Source: an endosymbiont of Escarpia spicata
GTDB lineage: Bacteria; Pseudomonadota; Gammaproteobacteria; Chromatiales; Chromatiaceae
DNA length: 64,000 bases
Assembly (NCBI GenBank): GCA_003349915.1
Contig: QFXE01000001.1
Span: forward strand, 287,155 to 351,154
Direction: 5' to 3'
Part shown: positions 18,649 to 28,793 of the stretch, piece after piece
How positions within the stretch are numbered: the stretch's first letter is position 1
How the letters are laid out: every line of letters begins with the position of its first letter
Program-made: the position numbers and the translations under genes
Notes under the pieces: model-generated
Databases searched by the model: none
What the model saw: only the letters and a program-made list of their open reading frames with translations
What the model was told of the DNA's origin: nothing

Positions 18649-19783
18649 GGCCCTACGCCATAAACTCAGGCGTCAATGGCAAAACGGCAAGCTGCGCGAA
18701 CAGCGGTTGCTCGACCACAATGCCTGGCCCGTAACACTGCCTATCGGAAAGCCCTCTCCCGCACTGATCAGCAGAGAAATATCTGCCGTCAGAAAACATA
18801 TAGAACTCTGGCGCAAAGTAACAGCAGGAGCAATCGACTGGCAGTTGGTCAACTACCGCAGCACTGCGGAAGCGGTCCAACTCCCGCTGAACTGGGTACT
18901 GAAATCGGCTGACGAATGGATAGAGGCAATGGCCGATGAGACGATCCGGCAGGAGTACCTGTTGTTATCCACAATTTTGGCTGACGTCGACCCTCTGTTT
19001 CACTCCCTTCTCATCCACCAGCGGCAACAGGTATTGTCCAGAGAAGCTGAAGAGACCATCAAGGCCTGTGAGGTGGCGCTGCTACTTGAATCCGGATGCG
19101 CAGAAGGCAAACCCTTGCGGACACTCTCTATCGCCGGTTGCGACAGCAAGTTTTTCGAGCGTAATCGCACCTTAGTGGGAAAACTGCTTGAGATGCGATT
19201 CGGCCAACAGGTCATAGAGCAGGGCCTTGAGCATTTTCTTGGGGCGCTCGATGAGAGTGAACACTGGCTGCTGGTTGCTCCTCTGGAGGTGGGACTGTTG
19301 CCCTTCAAACAACAACGAGTGAGAAGCAGTGAACTCGCGCAGACACCACTTCCCGGCAGTCATCTGCTGATTGTCGAGAACGAGCGTTCCCTCTATCAAC
19401 TGCCTTCACTGCCCAACACCATCGCCATACTCGGGGCGGGACTTAACCTGAGCTGGATGCAAGCTGCCTGGATCAGCAATAAAAGCATCGCCTATTGGGG
19501 GGATATCGACACTTGGGGCCTCTCCATGCTCGCCACGGCCCGCTCCTACCAGGTGGCCCTGACGCCGTTATTGATGGACGAGGAGACCTTCGAATATTGT
19601 AACGAAGAGAAGGCTGTTGCCGAACCCGTAACGGCAGGTGAATCCACGCCCTCCAAACTCACCGAACAGGAGGGAGCGCTTTATCAGCAGCTTTGCCAAC
19701 TGGATAGAGGCCGGCTGGAACAGGAGTTTCTCCCTGACGACCTGGTGAAAAATGAGATTACCCGTTGGCATTCGCTTGCCTGA
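18635..19783 (+). CDS. jetD: Wadjet nuclease JetD (DUF3322/DUF2220, Toprim)
   Basis: 382 residues from the ATG at 18635, which lies inside the end of jetC; the longer open frame upstream is only overlap. The N-terminal part fits DUF3322 (a CAP-like arm). The C-terminal DUF2220 part is a Toprim nuclease: the acidic pair lies in LLIVENERS and the DxD motif in YWGDIDTWGL. JetD cleaves plasmid DNA that the JetABC motor has fully reeled in. The catalytic acids are all present, so the system should be active. It ends six bases before the convergent ybiT. Confidence 0.93.
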   Translation: MKKPEALRHKLRRQWQNGKLREQRLLDHNAWPVTLPIGKPSPALISREISAVRKHIELWRKVTAGAIDWQLVNYRSTAEAVQLPLNWVLKSADEWIEAMADETIRQEYLLLSTILADVDPLFHSLLIHQRQQVLSREAEETIKACEVALLLESGCAEGKPLRTLSIAGCDSKFFERNRTLVGKLLEMRFGQQVIEQGLEHFLGALDESEHWLLVAPLEVGLLPFKQQRVRSSELAQTPLPGSHLLIVENERSLYQLPSLPNTIAILGAGLNLSWMQAAWISNKSIAYWGDIDTWGLSMLATARSYQVALTPLLMDEETFEYCNEEKAVAEPVTAGESTPSKLTEQEGALYQQLCQLDRGRLEQEFLPDDLVKNEITRWHSLA

Positions 19784-19789
19784 GAGACG

Positions 19790-21394
19790 TCAAACCACGT
19801 CCTGGCTGCTCAGGTACTCCTCGTAATTGCCATTGAAGGTGACTACACCCTCGGGGGTGAGTTCGATAATTCGGGTGGCCAGTGAGGAGACGATCTCCCG
19901 GTCATGACTGACGAAGATCAGGGTGCCGGGGTAGTTCTCCAGCGCCGTGTTGAGTGACTCGATGGATTCCATATCCAGGTGGTTGGTCGGCTCGTCCATT
20001 ACCAATACGTTGGGTTTGTGCATCATAATCTTGCCGAAGAGCATGCGCCCCTGTTCTCCACCAGAGATCACCTTTACGGATTTTTCGATCTCCTTCTGAG
20101 AGAAGAGCATGCGGCCGAGGTAGCTGCGTATCACCTGTTCATCGTCGCCCTCCTGCTGCCACTGGCTCATCCATTCCAGCAGGTTTATATCATCCTCAAA
20201 GTCGACGGCGTGGTCCTGGGCGTAGTAGCCGATAGTGACATTCTCCGACCATTTTACCGTGCCACTGTCGGGACTCAGGCCTCTGTGCCCGGAGCCGACC
20301 AAGGTGCGAAGCAGTGTGGTTTTCCCTATGCCGTTAGGGCCGATGATGGCGATGCGTTCGCCAACCTCGACCATCAGATCCAGACCGTTGAACAGTGGTT
20401 TTTCATCATAGCCTTTGCTGAGTCCTTCAACCTCCAGGGCCAGACGGTAGAGTTTCTTCTCCTGGTCGAAGCGGATGAAAGGGTTCTGACGGCTGGAGGG
20501 TTTGATCTCATCAAGCTGGATCTTGTCGACCTGCCTGGCGCGTGAGGTGGCCTGCTTGGCCTTTGAGGCGTTGGCGGAGAAACGGCTGACAAAGGTCTGC
20601 AGCTCGGCGATCTGTGCCTTTTTCTTGGCATTATTGGTCAACTGACGTTCACGAACCTGGCTGGCAGCCGTCATGTACTCATCGTAGTTGCCCGGATAGA
20701 CACGCAGCTCACCGTAATCCAGGTCGGCCATGTGGGTGCAGACGCTATTCAGAAAGTGGCGGTCATGGGAGATGATGATCATGGTGGAGTTGCGTTCGTT
20801 GAGCACATCCTCCAGCCAGCGGATGGTGTTGATGTCGAGGTTGTTGGTGGGTTCGTCGAGCAACATGATGTCTGGCTCGGCGAATAGCGTCTGGGCCAGC
20901 AGGACACGCAGTTTCCAGCCGGGGGCCACCGCACTCATCGGGCCGTTGTGCTGCTCCAGCGGGATATCCAGGCCCAGCAACAGCTCTCCTGCGCGCGACT
21001 CGGCGGTGTAGCCGTCGAACTCGGCAAATTCCACCTCCAGCTCGGCCACCTGCATCCCTTCCTCTTCACTCATCTCCGGGAGTGCGTAGATACGGTCTCG
21101 TTCCTGCTTCACCTTCCACAGCTCGGCGTGTCCCATGATCACTGTGTCTAGCACCGTCTGCGTTTCATAGGCGAACTGATCCTGGCGCAGCTTGCCCAAC
21201 CGTTCATTGGGGTCGACGGCGACGTTGCCGGCAGTCGGCTCCAGATCTCCACCGAGGATTTTCATCAGGGTTGACTTGCCGCAACCGTTGGCGCCGATCA
21301 GGCCGTAGCGGTTGCCGCTGCCGAACTTGACCGAGATGTTTTCAAACAGGGGCTTCGCCCCGAACTGCATGGTGATATTGGCTGTTGAAATCAA
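19790..21394 (-). CDS. ybiT: ABC-F family ATPase YbiT
   Basis: 534 residues if the TTG at 21394 is the start; this gives an N-terminus ([11 protein letters not shown]) that matches Escherichia coli YbiT, whereas the longer frame adds 17 unrelated residues. There are two ABC domains without membrane helices: Walker [10 protein letters not shown] and GPNGIGKTT, Walker [11 protein letters not shown] and [10 protein letters not shown], and a linker rich in Lys and Arg. ABC-F proteins act on ribosomes and ease stalled or slow translation. It is convergent with jetD with no room for a separate terminator. Confidence 0.93.
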   Translation of the reverse strand: MISTANITMQFGAKPLFENISVKFGSGNRYGLIGANGCGKSTLMKILGGDLEPTAGNVAVDPNERLGKLRQDQFAYETQTVLDTVIMGHAELWKVKQERDRIYALPEMSEEEGMQVAELEVEFAEFDGYTAESRAGELLLGLDIPLEQHNGPMSAVAPGWKLRVLLAQTLFAEPDIMLLDEPTNNLDINTIRWLEDVLNERNSTMIIISHDRHFLNSVCTHMADLDYGELRVYPGNYDEYMTAASQVRERQLTNNAKKKAQIAELQTFVSRFSANASKAKQATSRARQVDKIQLDEIKPSSRQNPFIRFDQEKKLYRLALEVEGLSKGYDEKPLFNGLDLMVEVGERIAIIGPNGIGKTTLLRTLVGSGHRGLSPDSGTVKWSENVTIGYYAQDHAVDFEDDINLLEWMSQWQQEGDDEQVIRSYLGRMLFSQKEIEKSVKVISGGEQGRMLFGKIMMHKPNVLVMDEPTNHLDMESIESLNTALENYPGTLIFVSHDREIVSSLATRIIELTPEGVVTFNGNYEEYLSSQDVV

Positions 21395-21578
21395 AATATT
21401 TTCCGGGAAAAAGCAAGATGTTTGTGGGTTACAGGACAGGCGCAAAAGCGGCGCATTATGGCACAGCTTGGGGCAGGGCGCGCAACACTGGACAGAAATA
21501 GACGTAGAGAGACATTCCGCAAGCCATTCAATAGCTCAAATTTCGGAGTCCGTGGTGGAGGGGTATGGCTGACGAATG

Positions 21579-21600
21579 TAGGGTGCGCCGTGCGCACCAT
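21579..21600. repeat. Short palindromic repeat GGTGCGC-CGT-GCGCACC
   Basis: A near-perfect palindrome in the gap before ybiT. A related element with the same core lies at 50547-50585. It is GC-rich compared with its surroundings and may be a dispersed repeat. Confidence 0.5.
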
Positions 21601-21611
21601 GATTGCTTGAG

Positions 21612-22301
21612 TTAATAGTTCACATTCACTGCACTACACAGGTAGCGCATGAACGGATCTGCCTGCTTGAAGCTGTTGGTCACGAACTGGGCAAAGGATG
21701 GTGCTGTTACCTTTCCGCAATCGAAGTATTTACAGGCGATGAAGTCCTTGCGTTTGAGATCGTCCATCAACTCATGATCTTGGGGGAAACCCCGAGGAGG
21801 ACGTTTGAGTGAGTCACCCTCAAGCGTGAAATGCCTGCGGAAGGTTTTGTCATCCCTGGCGGCTTTCCATGATGCCGGATTGTCCACGATGAAATCACGA
21901 ATCTTCCCCAGAAGGGGGTTCTCCGGATGCCAGATGCCGGCGCCGACAAAACAGAATTCCGGCTCAATGTGAACATAAAAACCCGGTGCATGGACATCCT
22001 TTCCCAGTTCGTGTCGGAATTGAATGCCGATGTTGGTTTTGTAGGGTGTTTTGTCTTTCGAGAAACGGGTGTCCCGGTAGACCCGCATCAGGGAGCCACC
22101 GGATTTTTTTGCGATGGCGCGGAATCGTGGGGAGATCTTCTGCAGCCTGGGCTGCATATGCTCGATGAATGCCAGCGCGGGTTCACGTATCTGCTGTTCG
22201 TAAGCGGTTTTATTCTCGCTAAACCAGGCTCTGTTATTGTTGTTTGACAAGGTCTCCAGAAAAGGGAGACAGGTCTCGGGAAACCCTTTGAAAGCATTCA
22301 T
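21612..22301 (-). CDS. DUF2461 family protein
   Basis: 229 residues, full length for DUF2461 (TIGR02453). Conserved stretches include FPETCLPFLETLSNNNNRAW, a basic patch around RVYRDTRFSKDKTPYKTNIG and the glycine-rich core APGFYVHIEPE. A strong ribosome site (GGAGGG) precedes the ATG. The family has no established biochemical role. It is cytoplasmic, with no signal or membrane segment. Confidence 0.85.
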   Translation of the reverse strand: MNAFKGFPETCLPFLETLSNNNNRAWFSENKTAYEQQIREPALAFIEHMQPRLQKISPRFRAIAKKSGGSLMRVYRDTRFSKDKTPYKTNIGIQFRHELGKDVHAPGFYVHIEPEFCFVGAGIWHPENPLLGKIRDFIVDNPASWKAARDDKTFRRHFTLEGDSLKRPPRGFPQDHELMDDLKRKDFIACKYFDCGKVTAPSFAQFVTNSFKQADPFMRYLCSAVNVNY

Positions 22302-22360
22302 GATTCCCTCCGTTCATCGTTATCAGGTTTATCTTGATGGTAGGCTAAAACCTCAAGGAT

Positions 22361-23425
<1,065 letters not shown>

Positions 23426-23452
23426 TTACGGTGGAAGGGGACTGGTATCAGT

Positions 23453-23776
23453 TCAACGATTGACGTCCAGATAACCACGTTCTATGGCCGTTTCCAGCGA
23501 TTGTGCGCCCTTGACCAGTTCCTCGAAGTTCTCACGCAGCTTCTTCAATCGTCCTATCTGATCCTGGGATGGCATTTTATCTCCTGTAATCTCAGTTACC
23601 TCAAACAACTCTTTCAGATAGAACCCCCTTGCACGGGCGACCAATTCCATGACCGGGCAGAGATCATTCAGGGTGAGCTCAGGTATCATGGGGTTGATGG
23701 TGTTACGGTTGAGGTCACGGATCGTGCGATCGATCTCCAGCAGCATGCGGTTGTGATCGAGTGATTCTGGTGCCAT
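23453..23776 (-). CDS. Conserved-looking small helical protein, unknown
   Basis: 107 residues, no signal peptide, predicted all-helical (IDRTIRDLNRNTINPMIPEL and a charged C-terminal coiled coil). An ideal ribosome site (AAGGAG) precedes the ATG, so it is likely a real gene. It lies between the FHA protein and hemF on the same strand. I do not recognise the family. Codon use resembles its neighbours. Confidence 0.65.
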   Translation of the reverse strand: MAPESLDHNRMLLEIDRTIRDLNRNTINPMIPELTLNDLCPVMELVARARGFYLKELFEVTEITGDKMPSQDQIGRLKKLRENFEELVKGAQSLETAIERGYLDVNR

Positions 23777-23887
23777 GGTCTGTTACTCCTTAACGGCTGG
23801 TCTTGTGCTTGACGTCAATGATTGGGGATCTATTGATTGATACGGCAGAGAGTGGGGGAACTTTAATCGACTTCCCACGAATGCAGA

Positions 23888-24547
23888 TCAACTTCCTGTA
23901 AGGAACTCTAACTGGCGTTCACCAAATACGATTTGATCGCCATGTGTGAGCTCGACGCCTCCTGCGCGTACAGATTTGCCGTTAACCGAGGGGATTGTGT
24001 GTCCGCCAAGCTTCAGCAGATAGTAACCTTGATGACGTTTGGTGATCAGCGCAAGATCGCCGCCTGTCTCCCCGATAGTGAAGAAGGCGCGGTTGAGTTT
24101 TGCTTCCTGATCTTTCTCCGGCCCTGCCAGATAGTGGACAAAGGCTAAGCCAGGTTTGGAGGTTAGAGGTTTTTTGGCCGGTTTTTCCCGTGATACACGC
24201 TGTGGGACTGACGCCTGTATGACGACCGTTTTGTCGAGGTCGTTCTCGTCGCTCTTCTCCTGTTGTTTCTGGAATTTAAGCCGATACTTTCCGATCTCGA
24301 TGACGTCACCGTTTTTCAGCATATGTTTTTTGATATCATGGCCATTCAACCGGGTACCATTGGTGCTGCGATGGTCTTCCAGATAGTACTCGGTGTAGAT
24401 TCGCACCAGACTGGCGTGATGGCGACTGACTGACTGGTCACCAAGACAGAGGTCGCTGGTTGGATCCCGCCCCAGTTCAACGCGTCTCTGCTCCAAAGGA
24501 AACTCCTCAAGCGTATCGTTGTTGTTTAAAACGACGAGTTTTTCCAT
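23888..24547 (-). CDS. FHA-domain protein
   Basis: 219 residues. A typical forkhead-associated domain covers about residues 20-95: VELGRDPTSDL, SVSRHHASL and DHRSTNGTRLNG give the phosphothreonine-binding Arg, Ser-Arg-x-x-His and Asn. After a basic linker (about 110-130) a second, degenerate FHA-like fold runs to the end; it lacks the SRxxH core but keeps HGDQIVFGERQLEF. FHA domains dock phosphorylated partners. It shares strand and proximity (60 bases) with a PP2C phosphatase gene upstream, so the two probably serve one Ser/Thr phosphosignalling circuit. Confidence 0.9.
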   Translation of the reverse strand: MEKLVVLNNNDTLEEFPLEQRRVELGRDPTSDLCLGDQSVSRHHASLVRIYTEYYLEDHRSTNGTRLNGHDIKKHMLKNGDVIEIGKYRLKFQKQQEKSDENDLDKTVVIQASVPQRVSREKPAKKPLTSKPGLAFVHYLAGPEKDQEAKLNRAFFTIGETGGDLALITKRHQGYYLLKLGGHTIPSVNGKSVRAGGVELTHGDQIVFGERQLEFLTGS

Positions 24548-24607
24548 GATTCAACTACCCCAATACTGTAATAAATCTTCGCATTCATAACCCAGTCTGA
24601 TTTTCAC

Positions 24608-25363
24608 TCAAGCCGCCTTATCAATGCTTACCAGCACAATAGAAATATTATCGGTACCGCCATTGTTGCAGGCGTTTTCAATTAGATCATCGACCTGTTT
24701 AATCAAATTCTTGTCTGTGCTGAGCAACTCATCCTCTATCTTTTTATTGGAAACGATGCTGGTCAGTCCGTCAGAACAGAACAGATAGATATCTCCCGCC
24801 ATGATATCGGTCTTGGAGATCTCAGCTTTGACATTCGGTGCGGTGCCGAAGGCCTTGGATAGGATGTTGCGTGGTACACCGGCTTCAATAGCTTCCAGTG
24901 GCGAGGAGAATACTTGCTTATCGATCATATCCTCGATCAGACTATGATCACGGGTCAGGGGGGTCAGTTTGCCGTTACGCAGACGGTAGAGTCGGGAGTC
25001 TCCAACGTGTGCGTAGCGTAGGTGGTTCTCATCGAACATGCCCAATACCAGTGTGGTACCCATCCCTTGTAGTTCCGGCATCTGCTCTGCAGCTTCCAGG
25101 ATGGCATTGTTGATTACCGAAAGGCTCTCCTGGAGTTCGTGGTCGGATTCAGTGACTGGGTTACGTTCGTCGTCAGCGAAATATTGCATCAACAGATCAA
25201 CTGCCAGTTGACTGGCGATCTCACCGCCATTCGCGCCACCCATGCCGTCAGCAACGATTACGATACCGGCAGCCGCATCTGTGCCAATCGTATCCTGGTT
25301 ACTCTTGCGCACGGGCCCCGTTTCGGAGCGATATGCCAGATCCAGTTTATGGGCCTGCACCAT
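24608..25363 (-). CDS. PP2C-family Ser/Thr protein phosphatase
   Basis: 251 residues, a single-domain Stp1/PrpC-type metal-dependent phosphatase. The motifs are complete: SNQDTIGTD, VADGMGGANGGE, AHVGDSRLYRLRNG, LFCSDGLT and GGTDNISIVL. No membrane helix. The FHA gene follows it. It is a separate enzyme from the phosphatase fused to the kinase at 2.2-3.9 kb. The kinase it counteracts is not next to it. Confidence 0.93.
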   Translation of the reverse strand: MVQAHKLDLAYRSETGPVRKSNQDTIGTDAAAGIVIVADGMGGANGGEIASQLAVDLLMQYFADDERNPVTESDHELQESLSVINNAILEAAEQMPELQGMGTTLVLGMFDENHLRYAHVGDSRLYRLRNGKLTPLTRDHSLIEDMIDKQVFSSPLEAIEAGVPRNILSKAFGTAPNVKAEISKTDIMAGDIYLFCSDGLTSIVSNKKIEDELLSTDKNLIKQVDDLIENACNNGGTDNISIVLVSIDKAA

Positions 25364-25476
25364 CTGTTCCCCTAATGTCTAATGTTGCTTGAGAAGGCTA
25401 GCGGCAGTTGTTCCAATTTATTGACCCATTGGGCTCGCAATTATGCTGATTGTGAGTCGTATCACGAAAATTAGGC

Positions 25477-25502
25477 AAAAAAATGGGGAGCAAAAGCTCC
25501 CC
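25477..25502 (-). terminator. Rho-independent terminator of dsbC
   Basis: On the minus strand GGGGAG, a six-base loop and CTCCCC are followed by a run of seven T. It lies 27 bases past the dsbC stop and ends the yajQ/dsbC transcript before the PP2C gene. Confidence 0.85.
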
Positions 25503-25528
25503 GTTTGCTGTTTCTCAAGAGGGTCGAA

Positions 25529-26290
25529 CTATTGGTTGGTCCGTCCATTCAGGTAGGCCGACATCTTGGCCGCCGGGACGTAACCGGGCAGGAGTTCCCC
25601 ATCGGAAAGAAAGACCGCCGGCGTACCTGTAACGCCGAGCAGTTCGCCCAGTTTCATATGATCCACGATTGGATTGTCGCACAGCTTCTCATCGATGGGC
25701 TTACCGGACTTGGAAAGGGTCATGGCGGCTTTCTGGTCATCGGCACACCAGACAGAGACGGCCTTTGTGTAGGAGGCGCTACCGACGCCGGCGCGTGGAT
25801 ACATCATATAGCGGACTCGGATGCCGAGATCGTTGTATTGCGTGATCTCACTGTGCAGTTTGCGGCAATAACCACAGTCGATGTCGGTAAAAACAGTGAT
25901 GGTGTGTTTGGAATCTTCAGGGCCGAAGATGACCATGTTCCCCTCTCCAGCCTTGGTGATGGCATCCGCCTTGGCCAGGGAGATCTTAGGCGTTGAGAGG
26001 TCCTCTCTTGTTGCGATCTCAAAAAGTTTGCCGTTGAAGAGATATTTTCCATCACCGCTGACATAGAACAGACGTGGCCCGATCATCACTTCATACAGGC
26101 CTGGGACCATCGACTCAGTGATGCTGTCTGGTTTCTCTCCGGGAATCAGCTTGGCGATCCCATCCTGGACTCGTTTGATCGTTGCGGCATCTTCAGCAGC
26201 CTGGCTGTTGCCGAAGGAGAGCAGGGCAACTAGGGCTGCCGCTGAAAGGATGCCTGCTTGCTTACGGCGGATATTAAAATTTTTCTTCAT
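25529..26290 (-). CDS. dsbC: Thiol:disulfide isomerase DsbC
   Basis: 253 residues with a signal peptide (basic KKNFNIRRKQ, hydrophobic ILSAAALVALLSF, cut near SQA). The N-terminal dimerisation domain (about 35-100) is followed by a thioredoxin fold with the active site CGYC in DIDCGYCRKLH, and a cis-Pro loop at TGTPAV. DsbC reshuffles wrong disulfides in the periplasm. It starts three bases after the yajQ stop and ends at a strong terminator. Confidence 0.93.
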   Translation of the reverse strand: MKKNFNIRRKQAGILSAAALVALLSFGNSQAAEDAATIKRVQDGIAKLIPGEKPDSITESMVPGLYEVMIGPRLFYVSGDGKYLFNGKLFEIATREDLSTPKISLAKADAITKAGEGNMVIFGPEDSKHTITVFTDIDCGYCRKLHSEITQYNDLGIRVRYMMYPRAGVGSASYTKAVSVWCADDQKAAMTLSKSGKPIDEKLCDNPIVDHMKLGELLGVTGTPAVFLSDGELLPGYVPAAKMSAYLNGRTNQ

Positions 26291-26293
26291 TAA

Positions 26294-26776
26294 TCAGTCC
26301 CGAAAATTCTGATATTGCAGTGGCAGGCCGTAGTCAGCCTCCCGTAACATGGCGATGATCTGCTGCAGATCATCCCGTTTCTTGCCGGTTACCCGAACCT
26401 GTTCACCCTGGATCTGGGCTTGAACCTTAATCTTGCCTGCCTTGATCGCCTTGACCATCTTCCGTGCGGTATCGGTATCTATGCCCTGTTTAATGATGAC
26501 CTGCTGCCGTGCGGCGCTGAGCGTGGTTTCCGGATCCTTGATATCCATACAGGTGATATCGACTTTTCGTTTGACAAGTTTTTGCCGCAAAATATCCATC
26601 ATCTGCTGCAGTTGGAACTCTTGCTCGGCGCGCAGGGTGATTTCGCTCTCATTCTGTTCGAATTTTGCGTCCACACCTTTGAAGTCAAAGCGGGTGCCGA
26701 TCTCACGGTTCGCCTGATCCGCGGCGTTCCTTACCTCCTGGATGTCGACTTCTGACACAATATCGAATGACGGCAT
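26294..26776 (-). CDS. yajQ: YajQ family nucleotide-binding protein
   Basis: 160 residues, standard length for YajQ/UPF0234. It begins [18 protein letters not shown], the family signature, and contains [11 protein letters not shown] and [12 protein letters not shown]. Two RNP-like ferredoxin folds. Members bind nucleic acid or cyclic di-GMP. It is probably co-transcribed with dsbC, three bases apart. Confidence 0.95.
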   Translation of the reverse strand: MPSFDIVSEVDIQEVRNAADQANREIGTRFDFKGVDAKFEQNESEITLRAEQEFQLQQMMDILRQKLVKRKVDITCMDIKDPETTLSAARQQVIIKQGIDTDTARKMVKAIKAGKIKVQAQIQGEQVRVTGKKRDDLQQIIAMLREADYGLPLQYQNFRD

Positions 26777-26875
26777 TAATAACTCCTGATTTGCCCGGTC
26801 AACCTAAACTGCCCGGAATGTAGCACAATGTGAGGTTGGCTTCATAACTCGTAAAGCCGGGATGACAAGCTATTC

Positions 26876-27790
26876 TCAACCTCTGGGATGGTGGGTGGCG
26901 TGCAGGTTTTTCAGCCGTTCCCTCGCCACATGAGTATAGATTTGTGTGGTGGACAGGTCGCTATGACCGAGTAACAGTTGTACAACCCGCAGGTCTGCTC
27001 CGTGGTTCAACAGGTGAGTGGCAAAGGCGTGTCGCAGGGTGTGTGGGGAGAGATGCTTGCTGATACCTGCAGTGATCGCATGTTTTTTGATCAGATACCA
27101 GAAGGCCTGACGGGTCATTCCGCTGCCACGGCGTGTGGGGAAGAGATCCGGACAGAGCCGGGCGCCCAGAATCTCTCGCCGGGGGCCTTTCAGGAAACGT
27201 ATCAGCCAGGTTTGAGCCTCATCACCCAGTGGCACCAGCCGCTCTTTACCGCCTTTGCCGATGACCCTTACCACGCCCTGAGTCAGGCTGATCTGCTCCG
27301 GACGCAGGCTGATCAGTTCCGACACCCGCAGGCCGGAGGCATAGAGCACTTCCAGCATGGTGCGATCCCGAAACCCTTGTGCATCCGCCAGATTCGGAGC
27401 GTCGAGCAAGGCCTCGACCTCCGCTTCGGTCAGGGCGCCGGGCAGGGGGCGTCCGATCTTGGGCGCGTCGATGAGGGCGCTGGGATCGTGTTCGATCCAG
27501 CCTTCACGCAGGGCATATTGATAGAATTGGCGCAGGCAGGAGAGCCTTCGTGCGGTTGACCGGGGTTTGAGACCCTGCCGGGCAAGTTCGGCCAGATAGA
27601 GCAGCAGATCACTGCGGTCAGCATTCAGCAGGTCGGTTTCCCGTTGCTGCAGCAGCCAGATCGAAACCTTATTTAGATCGCTTTGATAGGCACTGAGGGT
27701 ATTGCGGCTCAGTCCCCGCTCCATCCAAAGGGCGTCGGCAAAACTTTCGATGCGTCCCTGAACCTCCGCCGGTAACGCCATCAGTTGCAA
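26876..27790 (-). CDS. xerD: Site-specific tyrosine recombinase XerD
   Basis: 304 residues, full length. The N-terminal SAM-like domain (about 5-95) binds core DNA. The catalytic domain has Arg in ASGLRVSEL, His-x-x-Arg in LSPHTLRHAFATHL, a second His in LLGHSDLST and Tyr in TQIYTHV. With XerC it resolves chromosome dimers at dif. It overlaps the ogt end by ten bases. XerC-like enzymes share most of these residues, but the N-terminus and context favour XerD. Confidence 0.93.
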   Translation of the reverse strand: MQLMALPAEVQGRIESFADALWMERGLSRNTLSAYQSDLNKVSIWLLQQRETDLLNADRSDLLLYLAELARQGLKPRSTARRLSCLRQFYQYALREGWIEHDPSALIDAPKIGRPLPGALTEAEVEALLDAPNLADAQGFRDRTMLEVLYASGLRVSELISLRPEQISLTQGVVRVIGKGGKERLVPLGDEAQTWLIRFLKGPRREILGARLCPDLFPTRRGSGMTRQAFWYLIKKHAITAGISKHLSPHTLRHAFATHLLNHGADLRVVQLLLGHSDLSTTQIYTHVARERLKNLHATHHPRG

Positions 27791-28269
27791 CCGGACCAGC
27801 CTTCGTTATTCAGCAACCAGCGTTTGATCGCCAACGGCCCACCCTCCCGCTTACCCGAAAATCCACCGATGCCGTTGGCACCCACGACTTTGTGGCAGGG
27901 TACTACGACAGGACAGGGATTGGCGCGACAGGCATTGCCGACGGCACGGGGGCTACTGTTGAGTCGTTTGGCAACCTCTCCGTAAGTGCGGACCTCACCG
28001 GATGGTATCGTTTGAAGCTCAGCCCAGACTTTCTGCTGGAAATCGGTGCCATGCAGTTGCAGTGGCAGAGTGAACAGGCGCTTACCATCAACTAGATAGC
28101 ATTGAATCTGGGAAACTACGTTCCTGGTTACATCATCTGATGGGGTTTTGGATGAAGTATTCTGGGGCAGAAAGTCGATCTGATGCAGTGTTTCACCCCG
28201 CATTACAACTCCTAACGCACCAAATGGAACCGGGAAAATTGCTTGAAATTCTCTGTCTTGCTGACTCAT
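27781..28269 (-). CDS. ogt: Methylated-DNA-protein-cysteine methyltransferase
   Basis: 162 residues. The acceptor cysteine lies in VVPCHKVVGANGIGGFSG, and FQQKVWAELQTIPSGEVRTYGEVAK is the DNA-binding helix block. It removes methyl groups from O6-methylguanine, one turnover per protein. It precedes xerD and overlaps its start, so the two are coupled. The length fits Ogt rather than the two-domain Ada. Confidence 0.94.
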   Translation of the reverse strand: MSQQDREFQAIFPVPFGALGVVMRGETLHQIDFLPQNTSSKTPSDDVTRNVVSQIQCYLVDGKRLFTLPLQLHGTDFQQKVWAELQTIPSGEVRTYGEVAKRLNSSPRAVGNACRANPCPVVVPCHKVVGANGIGGFSGKREGGPLAIKRWLLNNEGWSGCN

Positions 28270-28793
28270 TATCTATCTTTGCCAGTGTGCATGGATCCTA
28301 CCGTCCAAGTTATTTCGTTACCTTACCTCTGCGGAGCTTTGCTGAATACCCCATAAGCGGGTTATTGCTAAAAGGAGACTCGATGCCAGTCATTACGCTG
28401 GAAAAGCGCAGTTGGAGGTTGTTGGATCGGTAAATTTCAACACTGAAATCTTTCCACAGATCCTGTGGATAACTTTGTGGGTAAGGTGATTAAGTTTGCC
28501 CCCAGCCCTTGCTGTTCCAGTATTGTCATTAAATTGTTTAATTTTTGCACAATGAAATTAAATATATATTTATCAACTAGATATGGCAAATTTGATATGT
28601 ATTTTCACAAGAATAAAATGTAAGCCAATAACCTGGAGCCTTCGTTTCACAAATGTGCATAAAGAGATTGACAAGCTGTTTCTCCAATGCCCTGTGTTGG
28701 ATTAGGAAAAATACTTAGTTTAAATAGGGGAATTTCACTTTTCGTGAGAAAATTTCATTGCCTGATTGACGCTGAAACCGGAGAATTGCGCGG
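28270..28793. other. Non-coding gap where gene direction changes
   Basis: 524 bases between ogt (minus) and ycgN (plus). It contains a 16-codon frame at 28383-28433 with a strong ribosome site (AAAGGAG), three DnaA-box-like sites at 28450-28484 and then about 150 bases of AT-rich sequence. No other gene is supported. Confidence 0.6.
28450..28484. promoter_or_regulatory. Cluster of DnaA-box-like sequences
   Basis: TGTGGATAA at 28464-28472 is a perfect DnaA box on the minus strand (TTATCCACA). TGTGGGTAA at 28476-28484 has one mismatch and CTTTCCACA at 28450-28458 has two. AT-rich DNA follows. This is suggestive of DnaA binding but not proof of an origin. Confidence 0.4.

Noticed and set aside
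28383..28433. Truncated thrS gene
   Set aside because: Only about six residues resemble the start of threonyl-tRNA synthetase, which is too little to call.
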